Below are positions 32,395 to 42,759 of a stretch of 64,000 bases of DNA, in pieces; the first letter of the stretch is position 1, and each line of letters starts with the position of its first letter. Position numbers and translations under genes: made by a program. The stretch is from Triatoma infestans. Lineage: Eukaryota; Arthropoda; Insecta; Hemiptera; Reduviidae. The DNA is taken from positions 186,001-250,000 of the forward strand of contig JAAEAF010014366.1 in NCBI GenBank assembly GCA_011037195.1, written 5' to 3'. The notes under the pieces are model-generated. The model was not told the origin of the DNA. It did no database searches and saw only the letters and a list, made by a program, of their open reading frames with translations.

Positions 32395-32790
32395 CACACC
32401 CTATCTTCTCGGCAGAACAAAAGTAGAGTTAAGAAGAATTACTGTCCTAGTTAAAGGGCATTGCCTTTTAAAGAAGCATCTAATGATATAGGTCTCTCTG
32501 CGGAAAAAGTCTAACTCTGTAGGAAATGCGGCAAAAAAGGACAAAGACACCGTTTCACCTTCCTGGAGAGTGCGTACATTATGCTCGCAGACAGGTCCTG
32601 AAATTTGGCCTAACCACAACCTGGTGCCGAATCCGGGACCGGAAATCTTACTCGCCTCAGCCCTGGAGTTTTTTTTAATGATACAGAGCTGATTTGAGGT
32701 GTTCTACGGGGTGTAAAATGGGCCCAGTAGTGGTCTAAGTGCTGAACTTCCCTATAGAGGCCCCGAGTTCTAGATTAGATTAAATTAGGG
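32395..32790 (+). repeat. Unclassified ~400-bp dispersed repeat, copy a
   Basis: GGGCATTGCCTTTTAAAGAA, ACACCGTTTCACC, CCTGAAATTTGG, CTCGCCTCAGCCCTGGAG and AGTGCTGAACTTCCCTATAG occur in the same order on the minus strand at 60175-60475. The 3' end is AGATTAGATTAAATTAG. Coding capacity is not apparent. Confidence 0.65.
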
Positions 32791-32793
32791 AAC

Positions 32794-32846
<53 letters not shown>

Positions 32847-33220
32847 AACACACAACATATATATACACTCACATTCGTTAAAAACGTTTTTCCGTATTCA
32901 GGGTGCCCCAAAGCATAATTTCCAATGATAATTCAATTTGGAATATCTGGGACAATCACCATATTTCCTCTTACTAGGAATAAGAAAATGTGGCAAAAGT
33001 AGGGGAATAAGGGGGGGGGGGAATAAGTGGTGGTGGGAAAAATTCAATTGCATTAAATTTTATCTTTTTCTTAATATTTTTTCTTAAAATTTATTTTTAA
33101 AATAGAAAAGCGTTGGAAATATAAATTGAATTGTTTAGTAGAAACAAAAACAGCAAAATGGCTTTTAGTATAATAACAAGAGTTTTTCTTACAGCAACAA
33201 TAAATATAACAATAAAAATG
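32791..33220. other. (CA)n tract and old H-element end
   Basis: (CA)n spans about 32805-32856. An H-element 3' end (CATATTTCCTCTTACTAGGA ...) lies at about 32945-32993. A G run of 10 occurs at about 33011. No gene was recognised. Confidence 0.5.
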
Positions 33221-33448
33221 AGGGAAGGGAATAGATAAGTGGTTAGCGTACTGGACTCCCACGCAGAGGATCCGGGGTTCGAGTCCAGCTGTGCTACCCT
33301 TAGATTTTTTTTCTTCCTAGGAGCCTCTACAGCTCACTGTTCGGTGATGGATAGTGTAGTCTGTAACAAAAGAACACGGTCCGGAGGCCGGCAGCGCACC
33401 GAGAAGTTTTCCGGGCGCCCATGACCATAGATGGTTGACGCACTTTAA
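33221..33448 (+). repeat. tRNA-derived SINE, family 3, copy b (full)
   Basis: The tRNA-like head is ATAAGTGGTTAGCGTACTGG (box A) and GGGGTTCGAGTCC (box B). Then come CTACCCTTAGATTTTT, CCTAGGAGCCTCTACAGCTC and a tail with CATAGATGGTTGACGCAC. It is the most complete of three copies (also 17718-17898 and 41126-41326). An open frame of 61 codons here is incidental. Confidence 0.75.
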
Positions 33449-33585
33449 ATTAAAAAATGGTTAGCACACCTTAGATTCAGACGCATTGTTAGGTGCGACC
33501 ATGGAATATCCAATTAAACCTTAATGGATTTTTCGTTTCTAGGTATTCTGTTCACACATACACACACCATATGGCCTTATCCTCT

Positions 33586-33836
33586 CATCACAATCCTCTT
33601 GTCCCTTCGTCTTTCGTCCCGTATCCTACCTGACAATCTTCCTCCGACGCCTGAAACGTCAATGGCTACAAGACTTGCTCACTGAAGATAATGAACTTTA
33701 ACAATATTTATTAGGAGTGCTACCACTGGGCAGTTTCTCCTCTCTTTTGTTTATAATTATTCACATCACATTTACTTATGGCAGTTATGCTGTTGTAAAT
33801 CGCAATAATAATTAAAAAAAAAAAAAAAAAAAAAAT
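33586..33836 (+). repeat. Poly(A)-tailed retroposon, copy b
   Basis: The section 33720-33836 is the complement of 24686-24800 and ends in a run of about 23 A. The 5' portion (CTCTCATCACAATCCTCTTG) recurs inversely near 27492-27518. Confidence 0.55.
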
Positions 33837-33944
33837 CCTAAAAACACATACACCATTTTCCTAAAAACATCCTTTATCGTACTCAAAGGACTTCACAACA
33901 TAGATTCCAAAAAAAAAGACAATTTCGGAAATTTGACGCAACTG

Positions 33945-33980
33945 CTATATACTTCCTCTTACTTAGAGTAAGAGAAAGTA
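33945..33980 (+). mobile_element. H-element terminal hairpin fragment
   Basis: TACTTCCTCTTACTTAGAGT...AAGAGAAAGT, preceded by weakly conserved 3' sequence. Confidence 0.6.
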
Positions 33981-34503
33981 TATATATATGTTCAGATCGT
34001 CCATAAATGGGAAGACAATAAATTTCAGTGACAAGTGTTGAATGAATGGACAATTAGTCATGTGAGCAGGGCAAATAAAACAAAAAATACCCCAGACCAT
34101 ACATAGAATATAAAAACTTATATGGCCGTGTGCCCAACATGTGCGTTAGAAAGAAGTAAACAAAAAAAAAACAAAAAAAATTACTTCCTACAAAATGCAT
34201 GCGGCCTTTCGATAAACAGAAAACCTTACCACAGCTTTTTTTTTTAGTTCAGGATGGATGAAGAATGGTAAGATTATGTGTTGTAACATCAGACACAACA
34301 ATCTGTAAAAACTGATTAATTCTACCTTCTGTGGAATAAACTATGTTGTCCCAACGGTTTACAGCTGACTCTGCAACAGTTGGTGAATACTGGCAGACAT
34401 ACTAAAAAAGACAGGTAATAGTATACTGTAATAAATCTAACTTCAGGTATATTTCTTTTTTTTTCATGTATAAACATAAGTTGTATTATACTATAGAATT
34501 TTT

Positions 34504-34930
34504 ACTTTCTCTTACTCCTAATAAGAGGAAGTATTGTAATCGTGTCAAATTTTCGATATCGAGTTTTCACCGGAAATATTCGTTTTGAGGACCCCTGAGT
34601 CCAAAAAAGTGGTTTTTAGCAAATGGTCTGTGTGTGTGTGTGTGTGTATGTATGTGAACAGTATAGCTCAAAAACCAAAAACCGCAGAAAGTTGAAACTT
34701 GATATTCCATTTGAGGGATCCCAATGAGATCTGACAGTACGTTATCTGCCAAAATTCCTCAACCGGAAGTACCACTTTACTAGGTGTTTTTTTTTTTTTT
34801 TTTACTTTTTTGCGATTTTCTAAAAAATGGCTCCGACGATTTTCTTTAAACTTATTATATCAACTACACATACAAAGATATACAACTTATATTTGAAACA
34901 TTTCTCCGGGAAAATTCCTTTAAGGGACTC
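34504..34930 (-). mobile_element. H-element, truncated after one core start
   Basis: An intact terminal hairpin (ACTTTCTCTTACTCCTAATA), then a (TG)n tract at about 34627-34647 and part of one core. It stops abruptly at 34930 where a mariner fossil begins. Confidence 0.75.
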
Positions 34931-34931
34931 T

Positions 34932-35092
34932 GGGGGGACATGACAATGCGAGACCGTAAGGCTTTAAAAATGACTAAAGACAAAATTAAGGAATTGGGTT
35001 GGGAAATGTTATCGAACCGGCCTTATTCACCTGACATTCCACCCTTCCATTATCATTTATTAGTTCAACTTCTTGTTCCAATGCGATGTTAG
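34932..35092 (+). pseudogene. mariner-type transposase fragment
   Basis: Translation gives HDNARP (second catalytic Asp), then in another frame MTKDKIKELGWEMLSNRPYS followed by PDIPPFHYHL. Mariner transposases have HDNARPH...WE..HPPYSPDLAPSDYHLF at this place. The third catalytic Asp (SDYHLF) is replaced by His here. The piece is about 50 codons, frameshifted, and lies between two H-elements. Confidence 0.75.
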
Positions 35093-35120
35093 TACATAAA
35101 GAATAATAAAAAAAAAAAAA

Positions 35121-37098
35121 TCTGGTGTGAAACACTCACAAAACTTTCTCTTACTCCAGTTTTCCAAATTGTAATTGACAAATTTTATAGTTAGTATACC
35201 AAATTTAATGAAATTGGTCTTTGCTTTTAATAGAGAAAATCATAAAAACTGAGGAAAAAAAAAAAGTTCAGTAAAAGCGTACTTCCGGTTTACTAATTTT
35301 CTTGAAACTCGGAATATTTGACAATCTATTTCTAATTAATTTTGTTTGGATGGTAGAATTGTATAATGAAAACTAAGATAGCACTTTAGAGGCAAAGATA
35401 ATCCGATCCCCTTCCCCAAAAGTCCCCTTAAATGAATTTACCCGGATAAATGTTTCAAATAAAAGTTGTAGCTGTTTATTTGTGTAGTTCACATTATTAG
35501 TTTAAAAAAAATCTGGTGTGAAACACTCACACAATTTTCTCTTACTCCTGTTCTCGAAATTATAATTGACAAATGTTATAGTTTGTGTACCAAATATACC
35601 GAAATTCGTCGAAAACTGAAAAAGCTGTTCAGTAAAAGCGCACTTCCGGCTTACGAATTTTCATAAAACTTGGAATTTTGGCCATCTATTTATTTCTAAT
35701 TATTTTGTTTGGGTGATAGTATTGTATAATCAACTATGATACCACTTTAGGGAAAGCTATAACCCCACCCTCTGCCCTAAAAGTGCCCTTAAATGAATTT
35801 TTCCAGAGAAATGTCTTAAATAAAAGATATAGATCTTTGCATTTTTACTTTGTATACGAAGTTTCAAGAAAATCGTCGGAGCCATTTTTGACAAAATCGC
35901 GAAAAAATCATTTAGTAAAGTGTTAAAACAAACGCACTTCCGGTTATCCGATTTTTTTTAAACTCGGAATTTCAACAATATATTTGATTCTAATTAACAT
36001 TATTTAGATGACAGAATTGTCTAATAAACTGAAATAGCAGTTAAGAAGAAAACCTAACCCCACCCCTCCCCCGGAAATGCCCTTAAATGAATCTTCCTGG
36101 AGAAATGTTTCAAATAAAAGTCGTAGCTCATTGTATATGTAGTTGATATATAAAGTTTAAAGAAAATCTTCGGAGCCATTTTTGAGAAAATCGCAAAAAC
36201 GTAAAAAAAACAACTAGTAAAGTGGTACTTCCGGTTGAGGAATATTGACACATAACGCACCGTCAGATCCCACGGTGATACCTAAACGTAATATCAAGTT
36301 TGAACTTTCTACGATTTTTCGTTTTTGAGCTATGCTGTTCACATACATACACACACAGAGACACACACACACACACACACAGACCATTTGCTAAAAACCA
36401 CTTTTTTGGACTCAGGGGACCTCAAAACGGATATTTCCGGTGAAAACTCAATATCGAAAATTTGACACGATTACAATACTTCCTCTAGGAGTAGGAGTAA
36501 GAGAAAGTAAAAAATGTTGGAGCCGCTTTAGAAATATAGTAGAACATTGAAAAATACTTTTCAGTAAAAACGAACATTTCCAGTCAACTGATTTTCTTCA
36601 AACTCGACATTTCAACAAACATATTTAATTCTAATTAATATTATTTAGATGATAGAATTGTGCAATAAACTGACTGAAAATAGCTCGACAACAACCTAAC
36701 ACCACCCTTCTCCTAAAATGGCCATTAATGCATTTTTCCTGGAGAAATGTTTCAAATCAAAATTATAAATCTTTAGTTCGTGTAGTTGATAAAACAAGTT
36801 CTAAGAAAATCTTGGCAGCCATTTTTAGAAAGTCGCAAAAAGTAAAAAAAAAAAGAAAAAAAAAAAAAAAGAAAAAATATTTAGTAAAGTAGTACTTCCG
36901 GAATTTTGACGAATTACACACTGTCGAATCCCATGGTGATATCTAAACGGAATATCAAGTTTGAACTTTCTATGATTTTTTCATTTTTGAGCCATGCTGT
37001 TCACATACATATATATACACACTCACATTGTGTGAAAATAAGTTTCGAAAATTTGAAACAATTCTATTAGTTCCATTACAGAAGTAATAGAAAGTAAA
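35121..37098 (+). mobile_element. Older H-element split by a younger H-element
   Basis: The 5' part (35121-35508) starts TCTGGTGTGAAACACTCACA and breaks in the middle of a core at AGTTTAAA. The 3' part (about 36510-37098) resumes with AATGTTGGAGCC, the expected continuation, and ends in a decayed hairpin (CAGAAGTAATAGAAAGT). The insertion falls in the A run of the core. Divergence is clearly greater in the outer copy. Confidence 0.75.
35512..36508 (+). mobile_element. H-element nested in an older H-element (997 bp)
   Basis: It runs from TCTGGTGTGAAACACTCACA to a GTAAGAGAAAGT hairpin, with two cores and a (CA)n tract at about 36349-36382. Both flanks are A runs of the outer element. Confidence 0.8.
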
Positions 37099-37482
37099 AA
37101 GAAAAAAGTAAAAAATAAGTCTGGAAATTCAAAATGTTAATACAAATAGAGACAAAAAATGGAATTGTTTAAATTTTATAAATAAACCGAGACAGAGGGA
37201 AATTTTCTTTAGTTTTATTTATTTTCCTTTTTAGTTTTAATTCCGTTAGTGTAAGAAGTTTGTCAGAGTTAGAGCAACAACAAACACGCCCACACCTCCC
37301 CGCAACACATCACTTTGGCTTCTTTTCGAACAGACATTCATTTCAAGGTCTTTTTTTAATTAAAGTTATAAAAGAAATTTCTTTTTATTATATATATATA
37401 TATATATATATAAATCCCTTTTTGCACATTTCAGTTGTTAAAAGTTGTGTTGAAAGTTCTAGCCGAGAGAATAAGAGAATTC

Positions 37483-37521
<39 letters not shown>

Positions 37522-37690
37522 CTATCGCACACAATTTCCAGAGTTCAACGGCACCTTGTTAAAAATAGTATGAACACATTCAAATGAACTTTGCCATTGG
37601 TGTTGTTAGTATGTATCAATAAATATATAGAGGCGTAATAGCGTATTGAAAAATTTAATAAACCTTTTATTAAACATTAATAATAATAAA
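37099..37690. other. Unassigned, with (TA)n and (GA)n tracts
   Basis: (TA)n occurs at about 37388-37413 and (GA)n at about 37495-37521. A 100-codon open frame at 37260-37562 is made largely of these simple repeats, so it is not called a gene. Confidence 0.5.
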
Positions 37691-37738
37691 AAGAACAGAT
37701 ACTACATTTTGATCTTAGCCAAAAGGACGATAAGCGAG
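37691..37738 (-). pseudogene. U2 snRNA 5' fragment
   Basis: The minus strand reads CGCTTATCGTCC, TTTTGGCTAAGATCAAAATG and TAGTATCTGTTCTT. This matches the first ~48 nt of U2 snRNA, including the GTAGTA branch-point recognition sequence. The remaining ~140 nt of U2 (Sm site, stems III and IV) are absent, and several positions differ in the first stem. It is a truncated pseudogene or a retro-copied fragment. It lies 3 bp from the start of a SINE on the other strand. Confidence 0.8.
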
Positions 37739-37741
37739 AAT

Positions 37742-37926
37742 GGGGCGGGTGTTGGTGTTGTGGTTATGAGAATGGACTTGGAAGTAGGAGGACACCAGTT
37801 CGAGTCCCGCATATATAACTGCTAAATTTTATATTCATTTAAAAAATGTTAATGGTAAAGTATGTGCTTCCGCCCCCTTCCCCTAACAACCTAATTGGTT
37901 GTTACACATTAAGCCCGCCTGGAAAA
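37742..37926 (+). repeat. tRNA-derived SINE, family 2, copy b
   Basis: GGGGCGGGTGTTGGTGTTGT head, CCAGTTCGAGTCCC (box B), TAACTGCTAAATTTTATA body, and the tail AAGCCCGCCTGGAAAAATAG. Same order as the minus-strand copy at 3301-3477. Confidence 0.75.
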
Positions 37927-37935
37927 ATAGGCAAT

Positions 37936-38813
37936 ATGCTTTGTCCACTAGAGACAAAGTCTCGAGATCAGTCTCAGAGTGTTGTCCATTTGAGATCACT
38001 TTCGCTCTCGAGATAGTTTTCTGAGACTCGACAGACACTGAAGTCTCGAGACCAGGAACATTTCGTGTCCACTTGATAGTCAACTCGCAGTCAGTTGTGT
38101 GATTTAATCGCAGTTTGTTTATTTATTTTTTTATCTTTTCTTTCCTAATTGATTCGCGTCAGGCCTTTTTTTTTTTTATGTAATTGTTTTAGGCAGCCGC
38201 CTGAAGTTTGAAGAGTTTGGTTACAAAATTATGTTCAGAGTAGTTTGTTTGTTTAGGTATTTGAACTTAAATCTGTGAGAGTAAAATGGAACAGACAAAA
38301 TTATTGTTTTTCTCAACTTTTGTTTTTTTTTGTTTGTGTTTTATTTACAAAATTAAATATCGAAATTCATAATGGTACGTTTTCTATTTTTTTTAACATA
38401 CACCTGTATTTGGCAAAATTTGGAAAGAACTGAACATCATCACTTCAAAGTACTTGATGCATCACTCAGATACTCTGCGCCTTTTCATGTCCCATTTATA
38501 TGCGCGCCTATTGGAAGGTTAAAAAAGAATCAACCAAAATACAAGTAAAAGAGAAATAAAAATATAGAATTCGGAAATAGAAATGAAAAATACACATAAG
38601 AATGAAAATCAAGTCTCCGAGAGCTGAGAAAAATCTTCTAACACTGACAGAATTCTGGAGACTGAGACACGAGAACAGAATGAATATGTCCACTTGTGAC
38701 AGTTACGTACTCGGAGACCAGCGCGGGCTTGTCTCCAAGACTGCTCTCAGGCCCCTATTCATTTGTGACAACAGTCTCGAGACTATTTTGTCTCAAGTGA
38801 ACATTTAGCATAA
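37936..38813. mobile_element. Candidate non-autonomous TIR transposon with GTCTCGAGAC motifs
   Basis: The left end ATGCTTTGTCCACTAGAGAC and the inverted right end ATGCTAAATGTTCACTTGAG share ATGCT...TC.ACT.GAGACAAA, followed by GTCTCGAGA. Several GTCTC(GAGAC) motifs lie near both ends. The interior has no recognised transposase. Target duplication is unclear, so the superfamily is open (hAT- or P-like guesses cannot be separated). Confidence 0.5.
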
Positions 38814-39189
38814 CTTTACTTACTTAAAAATAATAATAAAAATTAAAAAAACTGACGAGAATAACCTGGGCAACTTTTACACAATCTGATTCTGAATTGT
38901 ATAATCACGTTAATTTTGGCAAACAAATTTTTTTTTGTAGTTGTTAATAATGTGACAATTTACACTATTATTAGTAGTGAATGAAGTTATACTTTCAATG
39001 AAAAGTGAGGAAAAAGTAAATACAGCCATAATTTTTTCTCACAAGTGACGAGAAGTATTATTATTCATAATATAGCCCGACATCTAGCGGTAATACGTGT
39101 AAAGAAGTACGTAATTCAAAACAAATCCCAAATAGCAACGGGTTTGAGGTTATACCAAAGAAACCAGGTTAGAGAGAGGGAATATTTGA
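38814..39189. other. Unassigned sequence
   Basis: No gene or repeat was recognised. Confidence 0.5.
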
Positions 39190-39511
39190 CTTGAATTAAA
39201 CAGTATACACCGGAAATACATGTTGAGTTCCCCAAAGTGCGAAAATGATGTTTTGAATACATTAGTATGTATGTATATATGTATGTGTGTGAGTGAACAA
39301 AATATCACAAACACGAAAAAAAACAGAAAGCTAAAACTTAGTATTCCGTTTAGGTACTACCATCGCATCTGACATGAAGGTTTCGAGAAATATCCATCAA
39401 CTTAAGTGTAACTTTACTGAAGGATTATTTCAGTTTTTCGCAATTTTCTCGCAAATGGGTTCGATGATTTTCTTTCAACTTTGTACAGTAACTACACACA
39501 TATATACCTAC

Positions 39512-39724
39512 TGTAACAGCAACCTAAAAAAGATCAGCAACCAAAGAGAGTAAAGAGAAGAGAAACAAACCCAACCACTCTCTCGGACTGGAGTGGGAGA
39601 AACTATATAAATACAGCGACGGACAGTCCATGGGAGGACAGTTCAATATTGTTCACTATAGTTCATCATCTCGCCCAGTCACTTCGTGTCATTTTCATAC
39701 CACTCAACCTTAATCATTCTCTAG
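39512..39724 (+). mobile_element. LTR, partial, first of a direct pair
   Basis: It starts TGTAACAGCAACC. It has CTCTCGGACTGGAGTGGGAG, a TATA motif in CTATATAAATACAGCGACGG, and CAGTCACTTCGTGTCATTTT. It stops at ATCATTCTCTAGGG. Same family as 30607-31173. Confidence 0.7.
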
Positions 39725-39730
39725 GGATGA

Positions 39731-40066
39731 TGTAACAGCAACCAAAGAGAGTAAAGAGAAGAGAAACGAATCCAACCACTTACTCGGTCTGGAGAGGGAG
39801 GAACTGTATAAATACAGCGACGGACAGTCTATGGGAGGACAGTTGAATGCAGTTCAAGACAGTTCAATATAGTTCACTACAGTTCATCATCTCGCCCAGT
39901 CACTTCGTGTCATTTTCATACCACTCTACCTTAACCATTCTTCTATTGTAAAGTCCAGGCAGACTGTGTCTCACTATTATTATTATACATAATTAACCAG
40001 TGTTAACCCTGTCTTCTTATTTCATCAACCAGACCTAAATTCTCTCCACCTAACACATCCATTATA
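39731..40066 (+). mobile_element. LTR, nearly full, second of a direct pair
   Basis: It begins TGTAACAGCAACCAAAGAGA only 6 bp after the first LTR fragment. The TATA motif is TGTATAAATACAGCGACGG. It continues through CCAGGCAGACTGTGTCTC and TAACCAGTGTTAACCC to ACACATCCATTATA. No internal coding region lies between the two LTRs. Confidence 0.7.
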
Positions 40067-40580
40067 CTACCATTTCTATTTGAAACATTTTTCCGGGAAA
40101 ATTGATTTTGGGGGGGGATTTCTAGGAGAATAGAGCGTTAAGCTTTCCACCAATGTCCATTTCAGTAAAATTTATGGTTCTGTCATCTATGTCATATTAA
40201 TAAAGATTAAAAGCATTGCTAGAATTTGGAAAAAAATGCAATTTTACAGAATAGGTTTTTGAATTTTCTGTATATTATCGTCTATAATGATTTCTTTTAA
40301 ACATGGAATACTAATTGCATAAATATAAATCTATTATTTATTTGTGAAATTTTTCTGGCAAAATTGTTTTTTTTAGGTTGTTCTGGGGAATCTTCTGAAA
40401 CGTCAAAATTAAAATGTGTTTGTTCATTATTAGCGCCCTCTACAATTTGGTTGGTAGTTTGGTATTTATACTCCCATCCCTCCCGTATATTTGAGTTAGA
40501 ACAATTGAGCAAAATTTGTCCCACTTTATACATAGGAAGAAAGAAAGAGGTGTGAATGATTCATACAAAATTTTTTTATA

Positions 40581-41125
40581 TTCATATAAGTAAAGAACCA
40601 GTTTAATGCGGTTGCTGAAAAAGTTTAATTTAATACGTGAAATTCAATTCAATATGTTTACACTCTTGTTCAGTTGCCACAAAAGCGCTTGAGTGTAAAA
40701 AAACGTTACATTATTTTGTTTTATAAGCCAGCACTGTTTTATAAGTTACTTTGTTTTTTCTTCCGCTTTTTTATATTTTGAACAGTTAAAAAGTTTTGTT
40801 GTTTTTTTTTTTTTTAAAAAAGGGTGTGAAATAGCAAGTAAGACATAGGTAACTTTCAGAGAAAGGAAGCTATTTTTGAAATAAGATATTATTCTATATT
40901 TATCGTATTGACTGAGGCCTCAAGGGGTATCTGTTGCACGCTGTTACTTGGGGAGTAGTGACTCCACGGGTTACCACAGCTCAATTGTACTACATGCACT
41001 TCGTCAGAACAGCACACAATACACTTAAACTACATACACTCTACACTATACAGACAAGGACAAACGCAGTGCACAAGGTAGGGTCTCCGTCCCTAATTAA
41101 TTGGCGAAAGCCAAGGGAGAAGTAA
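40581..41125. other. Unassigned sequence
   Basis: Nothing coding recognised. The section 40920-41110 is less A+T-rich and may be further LTR debris. Confidence 0.4.
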
Positions 41126-41326
41126 GGGATTGGCTCAGTGGTAGCGCGCCGGACTAGCAACGCGGAGGTGCCGGGTACGAATCCAGCATGCTGCCCTTAG
41201 ATTTTCTCTTCCTAGGAGCCTCTACAACTCACTGTCCAGTGATGGGCAGTGTTGTCTGTAGCTAGAGAACACTGTTTGGAGACCGGCTATGCAATGGAGG
41301 AGGCTTCGGGGCGGGCGCAGTGCAAT
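41126..41326 (+). repeat. tRNA-derived SINE, family 3, copy c
   Basis: The head GGATTGGCTCAGTGGTAGCG has a good box A, and GGGTACGAATCC is an imperfect box B. Then come CTGCCCTTAGATTTTCTC, CCTAGGAGCCTCTACAACTC and a diverged tail. It resembles the family 3 copies at 33221 and 17718. Confidence 0.75.
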
Positions 41327-41432
41327 AATCCACTACAGCAATCTACAATATCGTATTGACTTCAAAAATGTTAAAGCACATAAAGAATTTAATTTAAGAA
41401 AACCCACAATTTAATTACATTTAATATATCAG

Positions 41433-41784
41433 TGTAGGGGTAGTGAACCCCCACCACTCATCCACTCTAGCGGAGAGAAACAGCCCCTTTCGCACAGAGA
41501 GGAGAGGTTCGGCCAGTGGATATATATATGAGAGAGAGAGAGACAGTCAAAGATCATTCTGTTCAATTCAGTCTTACACATCAGACATCATTCTGTTGAT
41601 TCACACTCCGTGCACATCATTAGCCACGTCAGTCTGTCAGTTCAGTTCAGTTCTAAATTCTAAAGTGTAAAGTCGTTGGCAGTCAGTTATATATATACAC
41701 ATATCAATTATATATCTTAAACCAATCTTAAGGTGTTTATCTATCATCATCAACAACTAAGCATCTCCTCACAACATCCTTACA
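41433..41784 (+). mobile_element. Solo LTR with 5-bp target duplication (352 bp)
   Basis: It begins TGTAGGGG and ends CCTTACA, flanked by ATCAG on both sides (41428-41432 and 41785-41789). Inside is a TATA-like GGATATATATATGAG at about 41518-41532. There is no internal region, as expected after recombination between two LTRs. It is inserted into a Penelope-like end: ATCAG-AGATACTGTCCG continues that repeat. A 75-codon open frame here is incidental. Confidence 0.8.
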
Positions 41785-41910
41785 ATCAGAGATACTGTCC
41801 GTAATAGTATGTTTCTTTTTGTGGTCATCGATCGGTTTCGGGTGTTCGTCCATCAGTCAAAACAGTACATCAGATAAACATAGTCTTGCACAGAGGTTTT
41901 AAAAGTGTTT
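41785..41910 (-). mobile_element. Penelope-like end with decayed hammerhead motif
   Basis: The minus strand has CTGATGG (for CTGATGA), GACGAACACCC, GAAACCGATC and GATGACCACAAAAAG. This is the same family as the arms of the element at 7666-8397. The core and the cleavage triplet are both mutated. Confidence 0.6.
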
Positions 41911-42015
41911 TTGTTAGGACCTAGCTGGCTTAAGAGGGGATTCGTTGATACCTGGGTGGGTTATTCGCTTTTTTAAAAGGCTGGTATTGTTCCTTTTAAA
42001 AAATATATATTATAT

Positions 42016-42396
42016 TGTAACGCAGCCAGTGGTGCCATCAAGGAGAGAAAGCATGTATCTCAAGTTCTCTTAGTAGCCGCTGGGAAGTGCTGGGCGGCGC
42101 ACTCTAGTTCTCTCTGGAAGAACTGAGAACATTCTAGACATATCTCCACCGGTATAAATAGTGGGGCCACAGGAAGTTGAGAGTTTTTCTTATTACAAAC
42201 TGAGTGTACGTTTGTCAAAAGTGTATAAAAAAGAATAAAGTGAACTTTTGTGGTTTAAACTGTGAATTAATTATTATTAAATGTTGTATTTATAATTTAT
42301 TGTGTAAAGCAATAAAATTGAAGTTTAGAATAGTTTATCTAAACGAACCCACTTAAAACTAGTTGCAGTAGCTAGTTTAGAGGGAAAAACGTTACA
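42016..42396 (+). mobile_element. Solo LTR with TATA box and 4-bp duplication (381 bp)
   Basis: It begins TGTAACGCAGCC and ends AAACGTTACA, with ATAT on both sides. A TATA box (GGTATAAATAG, about 42151-42161) lies in a G+C-richer promoter, and AATAAA lies near 42234, about 75 bp downstream. That order (promoter, then polyadenylation signal) sets the plus orientation. TGTAACG...CGTTACA ends are common in Gypsy-type LTRs. No internal region is present. Confidence 0.8.
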
Positions 42397-42759
42397 ATAT
42401 ATTTAAACATATTTCACCAATTTTATCCAAACTTTGAAATATGTTAAATGAGAAATGGCAATATTGTTCCTACATTGAATCTGAAGAGATCAAAAAAACT
42501 TTTTTTTTCCTCGCTGGAGATTTAAAAATACTAATTTATGCGCGGAGTTTAACATTATTCAAGTGTTGTAAGGGGGGAACAACAAGGAAGGTAATAATTT
42601 ATAATATTTATGAACAGAAGCAAGGTTTATCAGTCTACAGTTTTTTTTTTTTTAAATCCACCTTTTAACATGTTTTTACCCCATTTCAGTACCTTGTAAT
42701 CTAAAAAATAAAACTTGTTATCTGTCCGGTTTTTGCAAATAAAATTTTCTCTTTTTTTT

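Larger units (their letters stand above)
39190..40580 (-). mobile_element. Old H-element-type copy split by LTRs
   Basis: Diverged landmarks run from CACCGGAAATACATG through GTATTCCGTTTAGGTA and core-like pieces, resuming after the LTRs at CATTTCTATTTGAAACATTT. It ends with AAGAAAGAGGTGTGAATGAT, a decayed 5' terminus. The LTRs at 39512-40066 lie inside it. Confidence 0.55.

Noticed and set aside
33640..33715. Another hammerhead (CTGAAGATAATGAAC near 33687)
   Set aside because: No stem II and no GAAA in the right place.
37260..37562. 100-codon open frame as a gene
   Set aside because: Largely encoded by (TA)n and (GA)n simple repeats.
41126..41200. Functional tRNA gene
   Set aside because: The box A/B spacing is tRNA-like but box B is altered and the acceptor stem does not close; it is the head of SINE family 3.
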